DNA of 64,000 bases from Wolfiporia cocos. Its lineage: Eukaryota > Basidiomycota > Agaricomycetes > Polyporales > Phaeolaceae. The notes under the pieces are model-generated. The model searched no databases. It worked only from the letters and a program-made list of their open reading frames with translations, and had not been told where the DNA came from. The DNA lies in contig JACCLO010000003.1 of assembly GCA_029448655.1 (NCBI GenBank), positions 2,914,001 to 2,978,000 on the forward strand. The letters run 5' to 3'. Positions 55,947 through 64,000 of this stretch are shown one piece after another (the stretch's first letter is position 1; each line of letters begins with the position of its first letter). The position numbers and the translations under genes were made by a program.

Positions 55947-57773
55947 TCACGCACTCTTCTTGCTCGCAAAAGCCTCTGCCAAGCTCTCCTTCAAAGCAGA
56001 AATGATCTTGTCGATGTCCCCTCGCTCCGGGTTCGCGACAGTAATGCCCATGTGGCTATTCCCGAGCAATCAGCCATGGAACGCGTATTTAGATGCACAG
56101 ATCCACGTACCCAATGCGGAAGTATTCGTCTGGCGCGCGAAGATGTAAATTTCAGTAACATAAACTTTTCCAACGTGGTTCGTAGCTGCACACCTTTGTG
56201 GTCTTTGTGAATACCCCCGGCGATCACTACGTCCTTCTGTAGCATGCGCGGGACGATGTCGGACGCCTTGATCCCCTCGGGGAAATAAACTGCAGTCATG
56301 CCGTTGGCAGCAAATGCTGAATCCACCGGCAGCTGCTTGAGGCCAAGCGCAGCAACCGCATCCTTGACGCGTTTGCTTGCCTGTCGGTGAAGGGCGAATC
56401 GCTCCTCTAGAGAGGGGGAGCCCTTGGTGATCTGTGTAAGAGAAGCGTGGTAGGCATAGATGAGGTTGACGGGAGGAGTTGCAAAGTATGCTGCTGAGCC
56501 CTTCTCGTACGCTTGCATGACAGGAATCCACCTATATGGATTTGAACGGCCTGCTCTGAGAGTACATTTATGGGACCTACTTCTTCCAGCTCCCGTAATA
56601 CGAGGCGACAGGGCGAGTACGGGCCTCATACGCCTAGTCACGACAGATAAACTGGTCGTTGTTCATCCACATTCCAAGAAACATACCTTGATAGCCCTCT
56701 GACCCGCTACCAGAATGCTGAGTCCTGGAGGAGTTCCGAGTCCCTTCTGGCTAGCAGTGAGGATGACGTCGATACCCCAGGCATCGAAGCGGATCTCCTC
56801 GCTCCCTACGGAACACACACCGTCTACTACAACCTACGACTGTTCACCGGCTGCTAAGTAGCCAAACTGGTGATTGCCTTACCAGCGTGTCGGGTGATAC
56901 TCTCTTCACGGTCTCCGCGATCGCCTTCGCATCAGAGAGCACGCCTTAGGCCGGCATATGAGCTCTAGACGAAGCAACGGCATCAATAGCGTGGGCACTC
57001 ACCTGTCGAGGTGTCGACATGGGTGAACGCAAGCAGTTTGTATTTCTTCGCGTTAAGTGCCTTCGCGACCTCGCCCAGGTCTGCTGCAGCACCAAAATTC
57101 GCACGGACCTCGTCTACTTCAGCTCCGTACGCCCGTAGGCTGCACTATTGTCATTGGGGGATGCACGCGAGAGCAGACGTGTACTCGCCATTCCGTGAAG
57201 CTGTCCCCAAAGTAGCCGCTATTGAGCAAAAGCACGCTGTCTCCAGGCTCCGTCAGGTTAGCAGCTACCTACAGAGTATGATCGTTGAGGATCGTCTCTT
57301 CGTCCAATCAGTGAGCCACCCACCTGGTCCCAGCCGAATGTGCCAGAGCCAGCAATAATGAAGGGCTGAGCAGTGGTGGTGTACAACACCTCCCTCGTCA
57401 TGCGGATGCAGTCTCCAAGCACGGGGACGAAGTCTGCCGACATGTGCGACATGGACGGGTGGGCATTGGCATAGAGGACCTGGAGGGAGTGTTAGAGCAG
57501 ACCGTGGCGCGGTCGGCGTGAATGCGCACCTCATCCGCTACCTCGATGGGTCCCGGAATACTATCAACGAGATCAACGAGATCCGCAAGATCGCGAACAT
57601 CGCGAGATCCACTTACACCAAGAGTCTTGGTTCACCCAGAGAGATTGGCGATCAGACCGTGTGGGTGTATGCGCGCGAAAAACTCACTTATGGGGTTCCT
57701 TGAATGCCGGTGTGAATTAGCACTCGGTGGAAACAAAGTCCGCGACGCGACGCACCTGCTTGAATGATGACAT
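55947..57773 (-). CDS. Class V aminotransferase, alanine/serine-glyoxylate type
   Basis: PLP enzyme that transfers the amino group of alanine or serine to glyoxylate, detoxifying glyoxylate and linking to glycine supply. Thirteen exons close in frame at 389 aa. N-terminal MSSFKQEPHKLLVIPGPIEV is built from exons of 18, 11 (57688-57698), 9 (57617-57625) and 31 nt. Family motifs: HPSMSHMSADF, TTTAQPFIIAGSGTFGWDQV, FTHVDTSTGVLSDAKAI, VVDGVCSVGSEEIRFDAWGI and the PLP lysine in TASQKGLGTPPG; the end is DEYFRIGHMGITVANPERGD. Intron 57140-57188 starts with GC (tg|GCGAGT) and restores FTE-C-LRAYGAEV. The tail SKKSA is not a PTS1 signal, so peroxisomal import is not obvious. Confidence 0.94.
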
Positions 57774-58186
57774 GGTACGACAAAAGAGGACTCTACACGA
57801 AATGGAAGAGGCGAAGGGAGATCTTGCAGCTGCAGGTGCTTGAAGATTCCGGCGGACAGAGTTGAGAGAGAGAGAGCGGCGGATGAGCATATATTCCGTC
57901 AGCTGACGACCGTCTCTAATTCCGCACGACGACTATCTGTGCGGGCAAGAGCTCGGGAAAGGCTCTCATCCTCTAGGCGGCCGGATTTATAGCCATGATG
58001 ATCGTCGGACACCCGAAGCGAGCCTGCGCTCGGAACGCCGTTCTGGTAAAGACTCCGTCCGTCGGGTATGTTTATGGCAATAGAATACAGCATCGCACGC
58101 GCACACATCCTCGACAATAGCTAGGTATATTCCGAATTGCAAGAGAACACTCCAGGAGCACCGCAGGAGTACAGGCGAACAGCGCA
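57774..58186. promoter_or_regulatory. Promoter of the aminotransferase gene
   Basis: 413 bp between the dynein intermediate chain stop and the aminotransferase start, both on the minus strand. It includes a GAGAGAGAGAGAG run (about 57864) and the palindromic GTCAGCTGAC (57899-57908). No gene seen. Confidence 0.4.
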
Positions 58187-60663
58187 CTACCGCCCGGCCG
58201 CAGTCGCGTCGAGGATCCCGTTGCTCTGCGGGCCCCCGCCCGCCATGCTCCCGATGGTGCGCTGCAAATCCGTCCACTCAGACTCCCTGGGAAGCGCCAT
58301 ATCTCCGATGTCGTAGATGTACAATTTCCCATCGCTGCCTCCCAGGGCCGCACGCCGACCGTCCTTTCGGTCCCATTGCAACTTATTGATAGCGCGTCCC
58401 GATCCGACGGCAGTGGAAACGGTCGATACCTGTGGAATCCCGTTAGATCAGGGTGGCCGTTCGCCGCCAGAATGCGCACCTCAGTGTCGTTGTTGAGGTT
58501 CCAGACATCGAACCTGCCGGAGCCGTCCACCACGCCGAACACGGCAGGGTGCGACGGGTGCCACTTGACGTCGTATACATAGTCGTCCGCCTCGTCGAAC
58601 GAATACAATGGCGCGATCGTGTTTGCCGCCGTGGACAGCTTTGCCATCGACTTGGCGCGCCAGAGCTTCACTGTCCAGTCGACGGAACACGTTAGGAACA
58701 GGTCCGAGAAATCTACGGGCCCATGCAACGGGTGGAAATGCAGCCCCATGACGGGCCCCGAGTGGCCCTTGTAAATGTCGAACTGATTGAGCCCGGCCTT
58801 CGCGCCCGCACGGTCGTACCGATTGGCCTGGTAAACGTTACCCTCCTCGGTTCCGACCCAGAACGCAGTCGTCTCGTTGTCCGGAAAATCCAGGGTTGTG
58901 ATAGCGACCTCGCTCGTTTTGCTGTGTCCATTATGGACCAACTCGAGGGTTTCCTACGAACACAACCACGTGTCAGCCAGAAGAATACAGGTCGGAAACA
59001 TTCGGGCTTACTTGAGGCTGAGCCAGCATGTCCACAAGCCAGCTACAGACCATACCGTCGGTACTACTCGTGATCAGGTTGTGTGCATTCTGCGTCCCCA
59101 CCATCTGAATAGCATACACAGGGTGTGTATGCCCCGCAGCAGATAGGGGTGTTTTCAGCACCGGCAGATGCTTGGACCGTGTGTCCCACAAGAGAATTTG
59201 ACCCGAGTAGGTGCCGCCGAATATGAGATTCGAATGGAATGGCGAGAATGTCACTGAGAGAACATCAGACTAGGACTGTCAGCTTGATAGAAACAGCCGC
59301 ATACGTTTGCGGTAAGACGCACTTGGGAATGGAAGATAAACTCGGGGCGTTCAAGTAGATGGAGATTCCAGACGGCCACTATACCATCAGGCTCATTGAG
59401 AGCAGCAGGGTTCTTGTTGTAAGATGCGCATGTAAGCTCTGGATACTGAAAGCTAGGTGAGGCGTGATCGTCTAATCCAACGATGAGACCGACCTTGGGG
59501 GACCAACCAGCGTCTGTGATGGAACGATTCTTCCCGTAGCGTTCACTCCAGAACGCACATACACTCTTGACTCGCCGACCCTCCGAGTCGTCACTGAAAC
59601 AAAATGGTAAGCAGTATGAGAGGTTGCCTGAGGTCTCAACTTACACTCCGGCTTCGGCACCAATGGTATAATCACGGACATAGTCGTAGTTGTCGTTGAG
59701 TGCGCGCTCAATAATCTTTGTTGACTGCTCAACGAAGTCGAGGAATTCCGCAGCAGAGAATATGTTGATCTTCTCTTCCTCAGTCATTTCTGCGGGGATC
59801 ATGAGCTCGGATTGTACCCTAAGAAATGCTTCCCTCACCCCGTATAACTTCCTCAATCTCCTTGTCCAGCTGCACGCTCTCCTCTTCAAGTTCCCGTTCC
59901 CGAGCAGCGTGTTCTGCTTCTAATGCTTCCTGCTCTCGCTCTGCCTTCTCGTGTGACTCACCACTTGGTTCGTCAGGAGAGTTGAGCTCAAGATCCATGG
60001 TCTGAATCTCCTTATTATAGGTGACCCGCTCCTGCACTACCATTGAACGATTCGGACGAAATTAAATTACTGATTCCTAGACACACCTTCTGAGGGAGCT
60101 CAAAGAGTTCCTCCTCAACATCAATAAGGTCTGGAATGATGCGCGGGGTCATAACACTGATGGCATGAGACAACGTAGAGACGGAAGGCGATATGACATA
60201 CCGGTCCACGACATGGTCGGTCCCGCCGTTGGTCGAGTGCACAAATGTTGTACCCTGGCTCACGCGATCAGACGCCACATCGCTTTGTCTGCTCAGTCTC
60301 CCGGAAGGAGACAAGTTCGAGGGGCCGGGAACAGAACCAGAGCGCGTCTGTCCAGGAGCAGGTGTGCCAGGAGTGGACGAGACGGGGGAATCAGCGCCAT
60401 TGTCACCACCACGGCCGATGCCAGTGCCGATGAGAGAGGAAACGAGGTCATCGACGTCTCTGCGCGCTGCGTTGGAGGGTCCAGCAGTCTGACGGTGGCC
60501 GGCGTCAGCATCGCAGACAGAGTAGCAGCACGGATGGACTCGCCTCTGAGCGACGGCGTTCTGCCTCGAGCTTCTGGCGGTCGGCGATGGCCTTGCGCTT
60601 GTCGCGGAGGTCCTGCAGCTTGCGGCGCTTCTCCTCGAGCTCTGCTCTCCGTTTCTCAGCCAT
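58187..60663 (-). CDS. Cytoplasmic dynein intermediate chain
   Basis: Scaffold subunit that joins dynein heavy and light chains and binds dynactin, needed for nuclear migration in hyphae. The N-terminus ([20 protein letters not shown]) is the coiled coil that binds dynactin p150; [32 protein letters not shown] and [16 protein letters not shown] follow. The C-terminal half is a WD40 propeller: [80 protein letters not shown] and [19 protein letters not shown]. It ends at 58187 after a Gly/Ala-rich tail. The first intron can be read with a GC donor (60543) or a weak GT donor four codons later. I did not resolve every intron in the middle. Confidence 0.92.
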
Positions 60664-60761
60664 GGTCGGTACTGGATGAAAGTCACGAGCGCCGGCGACG
60701 ACGCGCTGTTGACGCGCTGTTTGCCCGATCTCTCTCGATCGCTGGCTCGCCAACCTCCACC
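60664..60761. promoter_or_regulatory. Compact 98-bp bidirectional promoter
   Basis: Only 98 bp separate the start codons of the dynein intermediate chain (minus) and SEN2 (plus). The 5' UTRs of both must fit here or overlap. CGATCTCTCTCGATCG (60727-60742) is a near-palindrome in the middle. No TATA box. Confidence 0.6.
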
Positions 60762-62161
60762 ATGTCCCTCATCACGCCTAACAAACGACCAGGCTCACAG
60801 AAAAGCGGCGCGCGGCGTGGCGAGAACAGCCGCATATACGCGCACCCGCTGCCTCTGGAACTCGTGCAAGCCCCGCCATCATGGTCAGCCTACATACTAC
60901 AACTCTTCGGCATTTCTGGCCCGCGTGTGCTCAATCCGCACTGTGTGGGCGTGTACGACGCGGAGACGCGCTCTGTCTGGGTCACAAATGCGAGAGACAT
61001 GATGATACTCTGGAGGCGCGGCTTCTTCGGCAAGGGTGACCTCTCGCGCAGTGAACCGTCCTGGCGGACAAGACAAATTAGTGCGAGGAAGGCGGCGGGA
61101 AAATGTATGTGCTGATCCTTCGTGCTGCTCTGGGTGGTAAGCACTGACGACGCATGCAGACCTCACGGCAGAGGAGATCCGTGAAAAGCGGAGGGCAGAA
61201 CGCAAGCAGTTCAAGCTCGACCGTGCAGCAGCTATGGCTCAAGCCGCAGCAGAGGCGGAAGCCGCCTTCGCTGAGGGCCGCCGGGCAGAGATCACCACAG
61301 TCATCCCCTCTGGCGCAACATGGAAGCCACAGAAGTCCGCCACAGACGAGCTACCTTCCGCACCGCCCGCCGAGCAGGCTAAGGAGTTCGACGAGAGTAC
61401 TGTGCCCGAGCTGGAGCACCTCCAGCTCACGCTGCAAGAGGCCTTCTTCCTCACGTGGACCCTTGATTGCCTGACCGTGCTGGATCCTATAACGGTGGCT
61501 ATTCAGACTCGTGAATTTATCATAGATTGTGACTGAAACTGCTGCTCGCAGTCAGAGCCGATGACTCTTGAGCAAATATGGTCGGTATGCCGGGACGCAT
61601 ACCGCCCGTCGCAAATACCTCCTTCACTTTCGGATGTGTACTCGAACCGTTTTGACAACCCGTTTCTCGTCAATTACGCCGCGTATCACTACTACCGCTC
61701 GCTCGGCTGGGTCATCAAAGGCGGTATTAAATTCTGCGTGGACATGTTATTGTACAAAAGGGGTCCTGTCTTCCACCATGCCGAGTACGTGTATACAGAA
61801 TACAAACCATGAAATACCACTGATTCAAATTAGGTTCGCGGTGGTAGTGTTGCCCGTCTATGAAGACCCGACAGATCAAGAGTCTTCACCATTTGACCTT
61901 GCAAACGCATCCCCATTCTCGTGGACATGGCTTAGTACTGTGAACCGTGTCAACTCTCAAGTACAAAAGGTAGGGTCCGTATTTGCTCGATTGTAGTTTT
62001 CATGCTGACCGTAAACGCAGACACTCATTCTAACTTACGTGACAATCCCTGCGCAAACTCGAATTTCGACCGAGCTCCTGAACTCTCCTGCATGTCTTGC
62101 GCATTACTCCGTCAGGGATGTTGTACTTCGAAGATTCATTCCCGCGCGCATGCGCGATTAG
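60762..62161 (+). CDS. SEN2: tRNA-splicing endonuclease subunit Sen2
   Basis: Catalytic subunit that cuts pre-tRNA introns at the 5' splice site. Five exons (60762-61104, 61160-61494, 61552-61784, 61834-61969, 62021-62161) give 395 aa. The N-terminal part (YILQLFGISGPRVLNPHCVG) and a Glu/Ala-rich coiled coil precede the conserved nuclease core NPFLVNYAAYHYYRSLGWVI, KFCVDMLLYKRGPVFHHAEF and RVNSQVQKTLILTYV, which provide the Tyr, His and Lys triad. The C-terminal RDVVLRRFIPARMRD is typical. It shares a 98-bp promoter with the dynein gene. Confidence 0.94.
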
Positions 62162-62546
62162 TCTCGAGTGGGTGGTGCGCCACACGTGTCACGTCAGGGC
62201 GTGTCGGACGCGTACTTGCGAGGATATATTCGCAGGCGATACAACCAACGCTACATACTGACAGTACATCGCCGTTCACCCTCTGCATAGTCTGACTCCA
62301 GATAACGAGAGCATACCTCGAGGCAGATTACGACGAGAACCAAGATGTGTGAGAGCTCGATGTCGGGGAATGGTAGGTAGGAGCGTGGGATGGGATGAGG
62401 GAACGGGGACATGCCTGTGATTCTTGCGCTTGATGAAAGGGAATGGCGGGGTGACAGCAGGTCGGCCTCTATCATGATGCAGATGCGACTCCAAGGCAAG
62501 GCGAAATAATCGCAGCCAAAAAACGCAGGGATTGCGTCACGTGCAG
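62162..62546. terminator. Convergent 3' region between SEN2 and the THP3-like gene
   Basis: 385 bp between converging genes, with no gene recognised. Presumed 3' UTRs. Confidence 0.35.
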
Positions 62547-64000
62547 CTATACGGCGCCCTTGATTTGCACTTTGCGATATTTCTCTTCGAACACCTGCGC
62601 GAGCGGCGCCTCCAGCACCTTGCAGTCAAGATTCTTCTTTGTATCTGAGTCGTTCGGATTCTTGAAAAGGCCCAAGCGATGCTCTAGAAGCCATTCACGC
62701 GCTAATGACAGCGTGTCAAACGCGAGCTCTTTCCGCACCAACTCCAAAGGTATTGTCATGTAACTGTAACCGGCCGGGGCTGTCAATCGGCATCCACGCA
62801 TCCGAACAGGACCACGCACGCTTTGGTCATCACCATGAGAGCGCGTATGCGTTCCCTGTCGATGAAATGATCCATGATGTATGCACCCATATTGGGCGCG
62901 TTCATATAGAGGTCAAACAAAGAATGGTAATTCCCCGTAGTAAGAGCGCGCTGAACGTCGAGCGCATGTCGCACGGCCGCATCGGATTTCTGTCTGTCGG
63001 TTAGTTGACCTACGTAGAGATTCAAATCTGGGGAGATGCGTATGAATATAATGGGTTCGCAACGTGAGGATAGTGACGTCAACCGTTGACATACCACTTC
63101 TGTTGCGCCCGTGTACAAGCATCAGGATGCGATACGCGGTGAACTCTTCGACCTTCCCCGGGATGCCCAGCTCGTAAAGATTGCGCAACATCGCCTGGCA
63201 CTGATTATACTCGACCATATCACCCTTTACCAGCCATATCATCAAAGGGTTCATGGTAGAGTTACAATGAAGACTTACAACTTCCAGAGCCATGCGCGCG
63301 TGTATCTCGTAAACTGTCACGGTGAATTCGTTCTTTATTCGTTGAACCTGCATTACATCAATGTACAGCACCTGAAGTTAATATCCCAAAATGGACGAGT
63401 AAAGTAACGCACGGTGAGATCTTGCCGCAGACTCTTAAATTGACTGCATATCCAGCTGTAGCTGACCTTCTCCCGCCAGCGCTTCTTCAGCTGATTCAAC
63501 GTTTCCTGGAGAACGGAAAACGGTCGAATCTGTTCTGGTTTCGGTTCCTAATGACTAAACATCAGTGCAGGAGAGACTCGACAAGACCAGTCTACTCGCT
63601 GAAGTCAGACGAAGATAGTCCTTAAAGATTTCCTGGGATCTGCCGACGATCGTGAAGCGGTCCCAGTTGGGTGCATTCTGTAGCATGTCAATTAATGGCT
63701 GGCCCTGACAACAAATACAGTCAACATACCCCATTTGCTTCTGGCTCGTCTAAGTCCATTGGCATAGGATCAGCCCGAGGCGCGGAAGCATGTGAGTATG
63801 GGTTATGGGCGTGTCCCGCAAGACCTTTCCGACGCTCGATTTCGTGCTCACGCTGGAAGCGAGCCGCTCTACGATTTAGTGCTGCCATATCGTTGGGATC
63901 TAGTGCATTGGTACCCATGTTCTTGCCGATTGGTCCTTTCTTCATCTTCTTATTGCCAGTGCCAGCGGTAGTCTGCGCATCATTGCTACATTCAACGCTG
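62547..64000 (-). CDS. THP3: Thp3/LENG8-like SAC3/GANP family protein (5' end beyond window)
   Basis: Yeast Thp3 works with Csn12 in transcription elongation and pre-mRNA splicing; LENG8 is the animal form. The stop is at 62547-62549 and the frame runs off the right edge. Visible in order: ALNRRAARFQREHEIERRKG, NWDRFTIVGRSQEIFKDYLR, LTSEPKPEQIRPFSVLQETL, ICSQFKSLRQDLTVQRIKNE, FTVTVYEIHARMALE, EYNQCQAMLRNLYELGIPGK, LTTGNYHSLFDLYMNAPNMG and the winged-helix end. These match the SAC3/GANP/Nin1-type domain of this subfamily. The intron at 63548-63599 begins with GC (tca|GCGAGT), joining LTS to EPKPEQ. Confidence 0.9.

Noticed and set aside
60538..60544. GC donor in the first intron of the dynein intermediate chain
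   Set aside because: Not counted among the firm GC-AG cases because a GT donor (GTGCTG) four codons downstream keeps the same phase, and the protein is too variable there to decide.

Overview
The window looks like nuclear DNA of a filamentous basidiomycete, probably an Agaricomycete. Genes are dense and cut by many introns of about 45-65 bp, and they encode ordinary fungal housekeeping proteins. I reassembled most genes by hand from splice signals and reading phase. Lanosterol synthase (728 aa), phosphomannomutase (263), Vms1 (662), DNA polymerase delta (1086), Bfr2 (456), sorting nexin (589), eL30 (114), sulfite reductase beta (1440), aminotransferase (389) and Sen2 (395) all close in frame at lengths close to those I know for their families. 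These are live, intact genes; species assignment is inference.

Layout. 1-4.6 kb: 5' end of an actin-related protein (minus, runs off the left edge), then lanosterol synthase (plus) and a doubtful small ORF. 4.6-26.9 kb: a block of about 22 kb without a recognisable host gene, filled with LTR-element remains, a hAT-type element and a nearly full-length LTR retrotransposon. 27.3-46.9 kb: PMM and VMS1 (minus), POL3 (plus, divergent from VMS1), BFR2 (minus), an acidic hypothetical protein, a PX sorting nexin and an F-box protein (plus). 46.9-50.0 kb: no recognised gene. 50-64 kb: RPL30 (minus) divergent from MET5 (plus), aminotransferase (minus), dynein intermediate chain (minus) divergent from SEN2 (plus), and a THP3/LENG8-type gene (minus, cut by the right edge).

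The repeat block resolves well because target-site duplications (TSDs) are still readable. Five solo LTRs have exact 5-bp TSDs, and one of them lies inside another. A sixth solo LTR (TSD TTCAA) sits inside a hAT-like element with an 8-bp TSD (GGAACAAC). One retrotransposon (18616-26671, TSD TTGCC) keeps both LTRs, and each LTR was later hit by a different member of one small TIR family that makes 7-bp TSDs. Its interior shows only decayed minus-strand coding remnants and no reverse transcriptase that I can recognise. Old parts of the block have almost no CpG, and LTR-LTR differences are nearly all transitions, as expected from methylation-linked decay.

The most unusual genic signals are in splicing. 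Seven introns in six genes appear to start with GC rather than GT, one POL3 intron fits only as AT-AC, and several genes carry microexons of 7-11 nt. The POL3 5' region also holds four exact ACGCGT boxes within 254 bp, as expected for an S-phase gene.
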